A stretch of DNA of 64,000 bases from Hyphomicrobiales bacterium (GCA_016710435.1 JADJVV010000001.1:2502501-2566500), one strand, 5' to 3'. Counted from the first letter of the stretch, positions 41,073 to 50,128 are shown. Numbers and translations are program-made. Notes: a model not told the origin generated them from the sequence alone.

Positions 41073-41866
41073 AACCGCTCTCAGACATTCCGGCCGCCAG
41101 CCTGCGCGGTCTCAAAGCCGTGCTCACGGATATCGATGACACATTGACCCTGCATGGCCGCCTGCCGGCGCCAGCCTATGCCGCGCTGGAAGACCTGCGG
41201 CGCGCCGGGTTGAAGGTCATCCCCATCACCGGCCGCCCCGCAGGCTGGTGCGATCACATCGCCCGCATGTGGCCGGTCGATGCCGTGGTGGGCGAAAACG
41301 GCGCCTTCTATTTCGCCTACGACGACAAGGCCCGGCGCATGGAGCGCGTCTATGCCCAGACACCCGATGTGCGCAGTGCCAACACCGCGAAGCTCTGGGA
41401 CATTGCCCATGCGGTGCTGAAGGAATTCCCCGGCACGGCCATCGCCTCGGACCAGGCCTATCGCGAAATCGATGTGGCCATCGACTTCTGCGAGGACGTG
41501 CCGGCCCTGCCGCTGGCGACGGCGCAGGCCATTGCCGAACGCTTTCACGCCGCCGGGGCAGAGGCCAAGGTCAGTTCCATCCATGTCAACGCATGGTTCG
41601 GCGCTCACGACAAATTATCAATGTCCCTCAGGCTCTTGGCCGACAAGTTCAACCTTTCGCATGAGCAGGCGAAGGCCGCTGTGGCCTATTGTGGTGACAG
41701 CCCCAACGACGCACCGATGTATGCCGGATTCCCCTTCGGCGTGGGCGTCGCGAACATTCGCCCGCTCGCCCACCTGATGAAGCATCTCCCGGCCTACGTG
41801 ACCGACGGCGAAGGCGGCACCGGCTTCGCCGAATTCGCCGCCCGCGTGTTGAAAGCGAAGGCTTAG
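41069..41866 (+). CDS. HAD-IIB family phosphatase
   Basis: 265 aa. The nucleophile motif VLTDIDDTLTLHGRL (Asp-x-Asp-Asp), the Thr of ITGRPAGW, a C2b cap domain and the final acidic motif YCGDSPNDAPM are all present. IIB members dephosphorylate sugar phosphates (sucrose-, trehalose-, mannosyl-phosphoglycerate phosphatases, Cof). No specific substrate can be assigned. Its start overlaps the flavoprotein stop. Confidence 0.87.
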   Translation: MKPLSDIPAASLRGLKAVLTDIDDTLTLHGRLPAPAYAALEDLRRAGLKVIPITGRPAGWCDHIARMWPVDAVVGENGAFYFAYDDKARRMERVYAQTPDVRSANTAKLWDIAHAVLKEFPGTAIASDQAYREIDVAIDFCEDVPALPLATAQAIAERFHAAGAEAKVSSIHVNAWFGAHDKLSMSLRLLADKFNLSHEQAKAAVAYCGDSPNDAPMYAGFPFGVGVANIRPLAHLMKHLPAYVTDGEGGTGFAEFAARVLKAKA

Positions 41867-41867
41867 G

Positions 41868-42377
41868 TCAGGCGAATTCGGTCACACTCTGCCTGATCGT
41901 GAGTGGTTCGAGAGCGAATGCGTTGAACCGGCGCAGCGCGTTGTGATTGTGGTGCACTTTCAACCGCACCAACATGCCTTCGAAGCAGTCGGTGAGAAAC
42001 GCCGCCGCGTCCTTCGTGTCGCGGTCCTAGGCCACTTCGCCCGCCGCTTTTGCTTCATCAAGCAATGCCGCGATTTCCGCTTCCCAGGTGGTGAACATCT
42101 GCGTCCAGTGACATCAAGAAAATCTCGAAGGCGCTGCATGGGACTGCGTGAACTGTCTTTGAGAATGGCGCCATGTTGCTAACGGCGTTCGCAGGCGTCG
42201 GGAACCGCGCTGGCGAACTTTTCCTTGCTCTTGAAATAGCAGTAGAACGATCTCCTTCGGCACACCCGCCGCGTGCACGATGGCGTTCAGGCCTACGCCA
42301 TCAAATCCGTGCAACATCAGCGATTTAAGCCCTTCTGCAACCAACTTGTGCCGTGCCGGGCCGTTCCTGTGATTCAT
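41868..42377 (-). pseudogene. Decayed TetR family regulator
   Basis: On the minus strand from ATG 42377 an intact helix-turn-helix start is read (LVAEGLKSLMLHGFDGVGLN). After PKE at about 42255 the frame shifts: FYCYFKSKEKFASAVPDACERR is in the next frame, ending in TAG. Further down, QMFTTWEAEIAALLDEAKAA, an in-frame TAG at about 42030, and FLTDCFEGMLVRLK continue as a TetR C-terminal domain up to 41868. At least two frame changes and two stops make it non-functional unless the sequence has errors. It would have faced the GNAT gene as its regulator. Confidence 0.85.
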
Positions 42378-42443
42378 CACTGGTAGGCCAGTTTGCGAGT
42401 TGATATGGATTCCATGCTGTTGAGTCAGTCACAAGAGGGCGCC

Positions 42444-43094
42444 ATGACCGACACCTCTGCAACGAGCCCACCGCACCGCGCTGATGCCAGTGGTTCCTCG
42501 GCCACAACCCAAGCCGTACCCGGCATACGCTCGGCGACCCGCCAGGAGCGGGAGCGGTTTGAATTGGCCATGATGATGGCCTTCATTTCAGACCCGGCAG
42601 CCAGGTGGGCGTGGTCCGATCAGCTTCAGTTTCTGACCGTCTTCCTTCCACTCGTGAACCTCTTCGGCGGAAAGTCGTTTGATCATGATTGCGCTCACGT
42701 CATTGGCGATTTCCATGGTGTCGCGCAGTGGCTGCCGCCGGGCGTACATCCCGATGACGAAGCGATCGGTGAATTGTTCGCGAGGCACATGTCCGAGCCG
42801 CGCCTCGGCGAAGTGCTGTCACTGTTTGAACAAATGGCCGCCTTTCACCCGTCGGAGCCGCATTGGTATCTTCCGCTGATCGGCGTTGATCCACTTTTTC
42901 GCGGCCGGGGATACGGGACGCTGCTGATGCAGCAAGGCCTGGCTGTCTGTGACCGCAGCCACCAGTGTGTATATCTTGAATTCACCAGCCCCCTGAACCG
43001 CACGCTTTATGAGCGTTTCGGATTCCGGACGCTGGGCGAAATCCGCTCGGGCGATTCACCGCCCCTGTTCCCGATGCTGCGCGAGCCGCACTAG
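42444..43094 (+). CDS. GNAT family N-acetyltransferase
   Basis: 216 aa. GAGGG lies 5 nt before ATG 42444; the open frame upstream to TTG 42393 has no support. The acetyl-CoA site is LIGVDPLFRGRGYGTLLM (residues about 147-164) and the end is typical (SPLNRTLYERFGF). The first half contains the HPDDEAIGELFARH region seen in broad GNAT families. Substrate unknown. The divergent TetR pseudogene likely once regulated it. Confidence 0.87.
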   Translation: MTDTSATSPPHRADASGSSATTQAVPGIRSATRQERERFELAMMMAFISDPAARWAWSDQLQFLTVFLPLVNLFGGKSFDHDCAHVIGDFHGVAQWLPPGVHPDDEAIGELFARHMSEPRLGEVLSLFEQMAAFHPSEPHWYLPLIGVDPLFRGRGYGTLLMQQGLAVCDRSHQCVYLEFTSPLNRTLYERFGFRTLGEIRSGDSPPLFPMLREPH

Positions 43095-43137
43095 ATTTTG
43101 GTTATACGCTTCGAACGCCATGGATTAGTCTGGAGCA

Positions 43138-43911
43138 ATGGACCAGATCATCGCCATCGTCACCAGCAAGGGCGGAATCATTCTTGCTGCACTCGCCGTC
43201 TTCCTCATCCTGGAACGGCTCTTCCCCGTGGCGCGCTGGGTGGGTGGCGTTTGGCGGGTGGTGAAGAATCTCGGTCTGGCCGGAGTGAACGCGCTGCTCT
43301 CGCCGCTCATCGTCCTGCCGCTCACGCAGTTTGCCGCTGGTCATGCGCTGCACTGGCGGCCGGAAGGGTGGAGCGGGGGATGGCTCATCCTTGCCGATTT
43401 GCTGCTGCTTGATTGCTGGATCTATTGGTGGCACCGGCTCAACCATCAACTGCCGCTGCTCTGGCGTTTCCACGAGGTGCATCATCTCGATGAGACTCTG
43501 GATGCAAGTTCGGCGCTGCGCTTTCACTTCGGTGAAGTGGTGCTGTCGTCACTTGTGCGCGCAGGCGTGATCGTCGTGCTCGACATCCCGTTCACAAGCG
43601 TGGTGTGGTTTGAATTGCTGGTGGCGCTGAACGCGATCTTCCACCACTCCAACCTGAAGCTCCCGTTCTGGCTTGAATATCCGCTGTCACGGATCATCGT
43701 CACGCCGTCGATCCACTGGGTCCACCATCATGCGGTGCGGCGTGACACGGATTCGAATTATGCCGCGCTGCTGTCGGTGTGGGACCGGCTCTTCGGCAGC
43801 AGCAGCGCCACGGCGCGCACCCCCGCCATGCCGATTGGCGTTGAAGGTCTCCGCGACAAGCCGGGTGCGGCGCTGGTGGCGCGGCCGTTTGCGCCGCGCC
43901 GCCGGCCATAG
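43138..43911 (+). CDS. Sterol desaturase/fatty acid hydroxylase superfamily protein
   Basis: 257 aa with four or so membrane helices and the three di-iron histidine clusters of the superfamily: WHRLNH (about residue 102), FHEVHH (about 119) and HWVHHHAV (about 195-202), plus a conserved His in NAIFHHSN. These enzymes hydroxylate or desaturate lipids at the membrane with O2 and a reductant. Known substrates include sphingoid bases, fatty acids, carotenoids and hopanoid precursors. A sphingolipid operon starts 1.5 kb downstream on the same strand, so a role in hydroxylating that lipid is a reasonable inference. Confidence 0.85.
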   Translation: MDQIIAIVTSKGGIILAALAVFLILERLFPVARWVGGVWRVVKNLGLAGVNALLSPLIVLPLTQFAAGHALHWRPEGWSGGWLILADLLLLDCWIYWWHRLNHQLPLLWRFHEVHHLDETLDASSALRFHFGEVVLSSLVRAGVIVVLDIPFTSVVWFELLVALNAIFHHSNLKLPFWLEYPLSRIIVTPSIHWVHHHAVRRDTDSNYAALLSVWDRLFGSSSATARTPAMPIGVEGLRDKPGAALVARPFAPRRRP

Positions 43912-43992
43912 AACCGAATCGCCGATCCGGCTAAAGCGCCGCAAAGCCGCCATGTTCAGCGTGTTGTGAGCGGCTTTGCTCCAAGGATCATC

Positions 43993-44682
43993 ATGTCCGT
44001 CTCGAAACCGTTCCGCGAAACCCTTGTCCAGCTCATGGCCACGGTGATGATCCCGCTCAGCGTGGCAGGCACCGGGCTTTACTACACCCGCTGGCAGCAG
44101 AACCTGAACGACCTGAAGACGATGATCGATCTCGTGAGCGATCCCAATGCCGAGAAGCGCAAGTACGGCGTGGCCATGTTCGAATACCTGCTGAAGAACG
44201 ACAAGGTGCCGGTGGAATTCGTAGCCGCGCAACTGGCCTATGCCAACTCCTCCGCCGACAAGGAATTGCTGCCGCTGATGGAGCAGGCGCTGATCAAGGC
44301 CTCTGCCGAGAACACCAAGGTGGAAGTAACCTTCCGCGAGGCGCTGGAGCGCATGCCGAGCCGCATCTTCGTCCATACCTCGGACGAAAAGCAGCGCAGT
44401 TGCGTGCGCATGCTCGTCTCCAAGATGAAGGATACGGACAGTTCCGGCATCGTCATTCCGGGTTATGGCCGCGCCACCTGGGCGGGCAGCAACCACGAAC
44501 TGCGCATCTTCCATGCGACCGACCTGGCGCGCGGCACGGAGATCGCCAATCTCTTCACCAGTGTCGGGCTTCCCGTGCAGATGAAGGATTTCTCGGCCGT
44601 CCCCGGCGCAACCTCCAAAAGCCGGCCCAACAGTTTTGAACTCTGGTTCGGCAGTGCCTCGCTTCCAGCAAGCTGCGGGTAA
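43993..44682 (+). CDS. Protein of unknown function with N-terminal membrane helix
   Basis: 229 aa. One hydrophobic segment (about residues 14-32), then a mixed helical and beta domain (MIDLVSDPNAEKRKYGVAMF, LRIFHATDLARGTEIANLF) that looks like a folded soluble domain. AAGGA lies 5 nt before ATG 43993. I do not recognise the family. It lies between the hydroxylase-superfamily gene and the sphingolipid operon and shares their strand. Confidence 0.6.
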   Translation: MSVSKPFRETLVQLMATVMIPLSVAGTGLYYTRWQQNLNDLKTMIDLVSDPNAEKRKYGVAMFEYLLKNDKVPVEFVAAQLAYANSSADKELLPLMEQALIKASAENTKVEVTFREALERMPSRIFVHTSDEKQRSCVRMLVSKMKDTDSSGIVIPGYGRATWAGSNHELRIFHATDLARGTEIANLFTSVGLPVQMKDFSAVPGATSKSRPNSFELWFGSASLPASCG

Positions 44683-44762
44683 CGTGGCACCGATCCTGCA
44701 CTGAAACGCCTGATGCGGCCCGCAACGGCGGGAGCGTGTCATTTCGGAACAAGGAAGGTCGC

Positions 44763-45284
44763 GTGGCCACACACGACACATTCACGGACGCATTGCGCAA
44801 GGCCCGCCTTGCCGAAGCCGCACGGCTGGACGCGCTCCAGAACGTGGGCGATGCCCGTGGCCTGCGCCTTGCCGCCTTGCGCGAAAGCCTGCTGCCCCAT
44901 CTCAAGGGCCATCCGCTGGCGGAAGGCTTCAATGAGTTGATGCTGCAACCCGGAGACACGCCGCGCCTGTGGATCGACCTCATTTCCTCTGTCGTGGTCG
45001 AACCCGACACGCGCCACTACCGCCTCCAGCAGGAACGCGATGGCCGCCGCGACGTACTGCATGAAACCGACGACCTCAACGACATGTCCCAGGCCGTGTT
45101 GCGCTATATCGCCCACCGGGTGATCGCCCGCGAGAAGGCCTCCGCCACCCAGGCCATACCATCAGGCGACTCAGACGCCGGATACAACCTCGGCGAGATG
45201 GTCTACGTCTGGTTCACCGGCGCCGCACTTGGCGTGCTGGCCATGTTGGTCGCCGCTATCCTGTTGGGATTCCTTCATATTTGA
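44763..45284 (+). CDS. Unknown protein with C-terminal membrane anchor
   Basis: 173 aa from GTG 44763, which has GGAAGG 4 nt upstream. Mostly helical (ALRKARLAEAARLDALQNVG, LRLAALRESLLPHL) with a beta segment (VVVEPDTRHYRLQQERDGR) and one C-terminal helix (YVWFTGAALGVLAMLVAAIL). A tail-anchored inner-membrane protein is likely, with its main domain in the cytoplasm. Family not recognised. It precedes the sphingolipid operon by about 100 bases. Confidence 0.6.
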   Translation: MATHDTFTDALRKARLAEAARLDALQNVGDARGLRLAALRESLLPHLKGHPLAEGFNELMLQPGDTPRLWIDLISSVVVEPDTRHYRLQQERDGRRDVLHETDDLNDMSQAVLRYIAHRVIAREKASATQAIPSGDSDAGYNLGEMVYVWFTGAALGVLAMLVAAILLGFLHI

Positions 45285-45393
45285 ACTGTTTCCCACTGTT
45301 ACAAACTGAAACCTGTTTTGATTTCCGCCCGCCACCAGCTCGCGTTAGGTAGCGCGGAGGGAACGCGTCAACGAGTGGGTGAATTCAAGCGCG

Positions 45394-47169
45394 ATGAGTT
45401 TTGACACGCAAAGACAGGAGCAGCCGGCCGTCTTGAACCGGACGCCGCGCCGCAGCGATGCGCTTCCCCAGCGTCTGGGAGGATTCCAGACGATTGCCGA
45501 TGGGCTCGATTACGCCGCGAAGGGTGTCACCGGATTCAATTTCTATGGCGGCCGCGGAGCCCTCGCCGAGGTGCTGCCCTTTGCCGACCTGCGCCGCCGC
45601 GCGCTCTCCACCGCCCGCAAACTCCTGTCGCTCGGCCTGAAGCGCGGCGACCGCGTGGCTGTCGTTGCGGAAACGGGTGGCGAGTTCATGGCCGTGTTCT
45701 TCGGCTGCCAGTATGCGGGCCTCGTGCCGTGCCCGGTGCCCTACAGCATGTATATCGGCGGACGAGACGCCTACATCGAACGCGTGGCCGGCATGTTCCG
45801 CGCGGCGGATGTCTCCGCCGTCATCACCTCGGAAGATGTGAAGGAACACATCCGCGAAGGGGCCGCGCTCGCCAACGTGAGCGTCGTCTTCTCCCATGCC
45901 GAACTGAATGCCTGCCCGGAGTCGCTCACGCGTCTGGAAGGCTTTGGCCCGGACGACGTGGCCTATATCCAGTATTCGTCGGGCTCCACCTCGTCGCCCA
46001 AAGGCGTGCTCATCATGCAGCGCTCCATCATGGCGAATGCAGATGGCATCCTGCGCAACGGCCTGAAGGTGCGGGAAGGCGACCGCGCCTTCTCCTGGCT
46101 GCCGCTCTATCACGACATGGGCCTGGTCGGCTTCTGCCTGGCGCCGATGCTGGGACAGGTGACAGTGGATTATCTCCCCACCACAGCCTTCGCACGCCGC
46201 CCTTCGCTGTGGCTCAAGCTGATGTCGGAGAACCGTTCGACCGTCTCTTATTCACCCACGTTCGGATACGAACTCGCCTGCCGCCGCGTCAACGGCGAGG
46301 CCATTACGCTGGACCTGTCGCAGTGGCGCGCAGCGGGTATCGGCGGCGACATGGTCCGCGCCGAAGTGCTGCAGGACTTCGCCAAGACTCTCTCGCTTGC
46401 GGGCTTCAATCCGCGCGCCTTCGTGCCGAGCTACGGCATGGCGGAATCGACCCTCGCCATTTCCTTCAGCGACGTCGATGCGCCGATCAAGATCGACACC
46501 ATCGACATCGGCGCCCTCAAGACGAGAAAGCGCGCCATTCCCGCCAAGGCAGGCACGGAGCGCACCCGCAGCTTCGTGATCTGCGGCGCAGCACTGCCGG
46601 AACATGTGATCGAAGTGCGCGGCGACAATGGCGGCGTGCTGGACGAACGCGACGTGGGCCGCATCTACGTCAAGGGCCCGTCCATCATGGCGGGCTACTA
46701 CAAGGCCGAGGAAGCAACGGCGCAGGCGTTGGGCAGCGATGGCTTCCTCGACACCGGCGACATGGGCTACCTGCTGAATGGCGAGATCGTCATCACCGGC
46801 CGCGCCAAGGACCTCATCCTGCACAATGGCCGCAACATCTGGCCGCAGGACATCGAGTGGGCGGCGGAAACGATTGCACCGCTCAAGTCTGGCGATGTGG
46901 CGGCCTTTGCCATCGAAGGTTCTGACGGTGACGACGAAGTGGTCGTGCTGGTGGAATGCAAGCTCTCCGATCCCCTGCAACAGGAAGAGCTGCGCAAGTC
47001 CGTGCACATGAAGGTGATGCAGGCCGCGGGCGTGGATTGTACGATCATCCTCGCGCCGCCGCGCAGCCTGCCCTTTACCTCCTCGGGCAAGCTCTCCCGC
47101 GCCGGTGCCCGCGACCGTTATCTCGCCGGGGAAATTGCCGAGATTGCGCCCGACCAAGGCCGGGCCTGA
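45394..47169 (+). CDS. Fatty acyl-AMP ligase / acyl-ACP synthetase of the sphingolipid operon
   Basis: 591 aa. The adenylation core is clear: P-loop YIQYSSGSTSSPKGV (191-205), LPLYHDMGLVG, the A5 segment SYGMAESTL, DTGDMGYL, and a C-terminal catalytic Lys in SSGKLSR. The pattern is that of long-chain FAALs, which activate a fatty acid as acyl-AMP and transfer it to an acyl carrier protein. The ACP gene is two genes downstream. In Caulobacter the corresponding acyl-ACP synthetase works with Spt, ACP and a reductase in ceramide synthesis. Start: ATG 45394 or GTG 45379; neither has a strong ribosome site. Confidence 0.88.
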   Translation: MSFDTQRQEQPAVLNRTPRRSDALPQRLGGFQTIADGLDYAAKGVTGFNFYGGRGALAEVLPFADLRRRALSTARKLLSLGLKRGDRVAVVAETGGEFMAVFFGCQYAGLVPCPVPYSMYIGGRDAYIERVAGMFRAADVSAVITSEDVKEHIREGAALANVSVVFSHAELNACPESLTRLEGFGPDDVAYIQYSSGSTSSPKGVLIMQRSIMANADGILRNGLKVREGDRAFSWLPLYHDMGLVGFCLAPMLGQVTVDYLPTTAFARRPSLWLKLMSENRSTVSYSPTFGYELACRRVNGEAITLDLSQWRAAGIGGDMVRAEVLQDFAKTLSLAGFNPRAFVPSYGMAESTLAISFSDVDAPIKIDTIDIGALKTRKRAIPAKAGTERTRSFVICGAALPEHVIEVRGDNGGVLDERDVGRIYVKGPSIMAGYYKAEEATAQALGSDGFLDTGDMGYLLNGEIVITGRAKDLILHNGRNIWPQDIEWAAETIAPLKSGDVAAFAIEGSDGDDEVVVLVECKLSDPLQQEELRKSVHMKVMQAAGVDCTIILAPPRSLPFTSSGKLSRAGARDRYLAGEIAEIAPDQGRA

Positions 47170-47177
47170 TCACAAGC

Positions 47178-48122
47178 ATGGTCATTGCCGTCACGGGTGG
47201 AACAGGATTTGTTGGCCGCCATGTGCTGAACCAGCTTGCAGTTTCCGGCCACCCGGTTCGCGCCCTGGCCCGCACACCCGCAAACCTGCCGCAACACGCC
47301 AGCATCACATCCGTTGCGGGTGATCTTGCCGATCCTGATGCGCTGGCCCGCCTGTGCGAAGGCGTGGACCGCGTGCTGCACATTGCAGGCGCCATCAGCG
47401 GCACGCCGGCGCAGATGATGCGCGTCAACGCCGAGGGCACCAGGGCGCTGCTCCGCGCCGCCGACAAGGCAGGGGTGATGCGCGTCGTGCATCTCTCGTC
47501 CCTCGCCGCGCGCGAGCCGGGGATTTCGCCCTATGGCCGCAGCAAGGCCGAAGGCGAGTCGGCGGTGAAGGCAGCGGCACGCGGAATATCGACACTCATC
47601 ATCCGCCCGCCCGCCGTCTACGGCGAAGGTGACACGGCGACCATTCCCTTGCTCAAGGCGCTCACCTCCCGCACGGCCATGCTGCCCGGATCAGCCGCGG
47701 CGCGCTTCTCGCTCATCCATGCCGAAGACCTGGCGCGCATCTGCGTCGCCGCCCTTGCAAGTCCGGTGGAAGACGTGCGCGAAGTCGACGATGGTCACGG
47801 GGCCTACACTTGGCCCGAGGTCGCCCAGACATTGCGAGCTGTGAGCGGCAGGCCGGGGCAGGTGATCTTCCTCCCACGCCTCCTTGCGATGACTGTAGGT
47901 CACGCCGCCGACGGATTGTCCGTTCTCACCAGAACACCGGGCATGATCTCGGCAGGCAAGATGCGCGAACTCTACCATGGCGACTGGGTCTCCCGCCCCC
48001 CGGGATGGCCGCGCGAAAATCCCGTCCCGCTCGAACAGGGCATGCGCCGCACGCTCGCCTGGGCCATGGCGCAACGCCTGTTGCCGCAACTCCCGCTCAC
48101 CGATAGAAGCGCCACATCATGA
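47178..48122 (+). CDS. cerR: NAD-dependent epimerase/dehydratase-type reductase, CerR-like
   Basis: 314 aa extended SDR with the cofactor motif TGGTGFVG (6-13), Ser107/108, Tyr119 and Lys123 (PYGRSKAEG) and no second domain, so it is more reductase-like than sugar epimerase. In Caulobacter the gene at this position encodes CerR, which reduces the 3-keto group of the sphingoid base or 3-oxo-ceramide. The product is then acylated to ceramide. ATG 47178 lies 8 bases after the ligase stop; the 3' end overlaps the ACP gene (ATGA). Confidence 0.82.
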   Translation: MVIAVTGGTGFVGRHVLNQLAVSGHPVRALARTPANLPQHASITSVAGDLADPDALARLCEGVDRVLHIAGAISGTPAQMMRVNAEGTRALLRAADKAGVMRVVHLSSLAAREPGISPYGRSKAEGESAVKAAARGISTLIIRPPAVYGEGDTATIPLLKALTSRTAMLPGSAAARFSLIHAEDLARICVAALASPVEDVREVDDGHGAYTWPEVAQTLRAVSGRPGQVIFLPRLLAMTVGHAADGLSVLTRTPGMISAGKMRELYHGDWVSRPPGWPRENPVPLEQGMRRTLAWAMAQRLLPQLPLTDRSATS

Positions 48123-48367
48123 CCACCGACAAGCCCATCATCGATGAAATCTGCCGCCTGCTGGCCCCGCACAATCCCAAGGGCATCGCACTTTCCGCGG
48201 CAACCGACATTCCGCGCGAACTGAACATCGACTCCGTCGGCGTTCTCGATTTCATCATGGAGGTGGAAGACACCTTCGACATCGAGATCCCCATGAACGT
48301 TGTCGCCGAGACGCATACCATCGGCGACCTCGTGAAAGTCGTCGAAGCACGCATCAGGAAAGGCTGA
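48119..48367 (+). CDS. Dedicated acyl carrier protein
   Basis: 82 aa. The phosphopantetheine attachment Ser39 lies in LNIDSVGVLDFIME, matching the DSL/V motif. The helical pattern is normal (VEDTFDIEIPMNVVAE is the recognition helix). It would carry the long acyl group from the ligase for Spt. Its start overlaps the CerR stop and its stop is 2 bases before spt, so expression is coupled. It is not AcpP: sequence and position differ. Confidence 0.92.
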   Translation: MTTDKPIIDEICRLLAPHNPKGIALSAATDIPRELNIDSVGVLDFIMEVEDTFDIEIPMNVVAETHTIGDLVKVVEARIRKG

Positions 48368-48369
48368 GC

Positions 48370-49563
48370 ATGACTGATCTGTTCGACAAGCACCGGCCCA
48401 TCGCCGAGCGCTTCCAGCGCATGATGGAACTGGGCGTGAATGCCGTGGGCATCACCAACGACAAGCTGCTCTCGCCCACGTGCGCCCTGATCCAGGGCCG
48501 CGAGACGATCCTCGCGGGCACCAACAACTACATGGGCATCACCTTCGAACCCTCGGCCATCGCCGCGGGCAAGAAGGCATTGGACGATTTCGGCACGGGC
48601 ACCACAGGCTCGCGCATCGCCAACGGCTCCTACGCCATGCACAAGGAACTGGAGCGGGAACTGGCGAAGTTCCTGAACCGCAAGCACTGCATCGTCTTCA
48701 CCACGGGCTACCAGGCGAACCTCGGCATGATTTCCGGACTCGCTGGCGCCCGCGACACGGTCTACCTCGACGCCGACTCGCACTCCTCCATCTATGACGG
48801 CTGCACGCTCTCCGGTGCCAAGCTCGTGCGCTTCCGCCACAACGATGCCGCCGACCTCGACAAGCGTCTCTCCCGTTCGGAAGGCGAAGAGGGCGGCAAG
48901 CTGGTTGTTCTGGAAGGCATCTACTCGATGCTGGGCGACCGCGCGCCCTTGAAGGATTTCGTGGAACTGAAGAAGAAACACAATTTCCAGCTTCTTGTGG
49001 ACGAGGCCCATTCCTTCGGCGTGCTCGGGCCCCACGGACGTGGCCTTGCCGATGAAGCAGGCCTCGAGGCGGAAGCGGATTTCGTTGTGGGTACCTTCTC
49101 CAAGAGCATCGGCTCCATCGGCGGCTTTGGCGCGGGCGATCATCCGCTGTTCGAAACGCTGCGCTATGCCATGCGGCCCTACATGTTCACGGCGTCCTCA
49201 TCGCCCGCCACCATTGCCACCTCGATTGCCGCGGTGAAGACACTCGCCCGCGAACCCGAACGCCGCGATGCGTTGCGCCGCAACTCGGAGCGCCTGTTCA
49301 ACGGTTTCCGTTCGCTCGGCCTTGAAATGGGCTGCGAAGAGGTGAGCCCGGTGATCGCAGTGAAGTGCAAGGACGAGCCCTCCACCATCATGATGTGGAA
49401 TGCGCTGCTCAATGCGGGCGTCTACGTCAACATCGCGCTCCCGCCCGGCACGCCCAACCGCATCTGCCTGTTGCGCTGCTCCGTCTCGGCCGCACACACG
49501 GATGCGGAAATCGACCAGGTGATCGCGGCATTTGGGACGGTGGTCGCGGGGAACCAGGCTTAG
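48370..49563 (+). CDS. spt: Serine palmitoyltransferase-like alpha-oxoamine synthase
   Basis: 397 aa fold-type I PLP enzyme. His138 (DADSHSS, stacks on PLP), Asp211 (VDEAHSFGVLG), and the PLP Lys245 (GTFSKSIGSIGGF) are as in bacterial Spt and AONS/KBL relatives. Spt condenses serine with an acyl thioester to 3-keto-dihydrosphingosine. The presence of a dedicated ACP and ligase favours acyl-ACP as donor and separates it from BioF and KBL. Last gene of the operon; its end overlaps apt by 4 bases, tail to tail. Confidence 0.88.
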   Translation: MTDLFDKHRPIAERFQRMMELGVNAVGITNDKLLSPTCALIQGRETILAGTNNYMGITFEPSAIAAGKKALDDFGTGTTGSRIANGSYAMHKELERELAKFLNRKHCIVFTTGYQANLGMISGLAGARDTVYLDADSHSSIYDGCTLSGAKLVRFRHNDAADLDKRLSRSEGEEGGKLVVLEGIYSMLGDRAPLKDFVELKKKHNFQLLVDEAHSFGVLGPHGRGLADEAGLEAEADFVVGTFSKSIGSIGGFGAGDHPLFETLRYAMRPYMFTASSSPATIATSIAAVKTLAREPERRDALRRNSERLFNGFRSLGLEMGCEEVSPVIAVKCKDEPSTIMMWNALLNAGVYVNIALPPGTPNRICLLRCSVSAAHTDAEIDQVIAAFGTVVAGNQA

Positions 49564-50105
49564 TGCCCTTCGAACCCGACCAGCGTGTGCACTTTCACGC
49601 CCTTGTCCCGCAGTTTCGTGGCGCCTCCCAGCTCGGGCAGATCGATCACGAAGGCGGCGGAGACCACCTGTCCGCCTGATTTGCGGATGAGGTCGATGGC
49701 AGCACCCGCCGTTCCACCCGTGGCGATGAGATCATCCACCAGCAGCACGCGGTCGCCTTCGGCAATCGCGTCGGCGTGCATCTCGATCGTATCCACGCCA
49801 TATTCCAGCGCGTATTCCTGCCCGATCACTTTGGAGGGGAGCTTGCCCTTCTTGCGGATGGGAATGAAGCCGCGCCCCAGCGTGTGCGCCACCGCGCCGC
49901 CGAGAATGAAGCCCCGCGCCTCGATCCCCGCGACGTAGTCGATCTCCGCCTTCAGAAACGGCCATGCCAGTTCATCCACCGCTGCCCGGAACCCATGCAG
50001 GTTTGAGAGCAGCGTGGTGATGTCGCGGAACATGATCCCCGGCTTGGGATAATCGGGAATGGTGCGGATGTAGCGCTTGATGTCGAAGCCGTTGCGTAGG
50101 TCCAT
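49560..50105 (-). CDS. apt: Adenine phosphoribosyltransferase
   Basis: 181 aa. FRDITTLL near the start, AGIEARGFILGGAVA and the PRPP-binding motif VLLVDDLIATGGTAGAA are diagnostic of Apt, which makes AMP from adenine and PRPP. It salvages the adenine released by mtnP (encoded at 56 kb). GGGGG lies 8 nt before the ATG. HemF ends 23 bases upstream on the same strand. Confidence 0.96.
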   Translation of the reverse strand: MDLRNGFDIKRYIRTIPDYPKPGIMFRDITTLLSNLHGFRAAVDELAWPFLKAEIDYVAGIEARGFILGGAVAHTLGRGFIPIRKKGKLPSKVIGQEYALEYGVDTIEMHADAIAEGDRVLLVDDLIATGGTAGAAIDLIRKSGGQVVSAAFVIDLPELGGATKLRDKGVKVHTLVGFEGH

Positions 50106-50128
50106 GTCCGTTTCCCCCAGTTTCCGTG

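Noticed and set aside
42444..43094. GNAT gene as the missing ceramide synthase bCerS
   Set aside because: It has ordinary small-GNAT architecture and is not coupled to the sphingolipid operon; no specific support.
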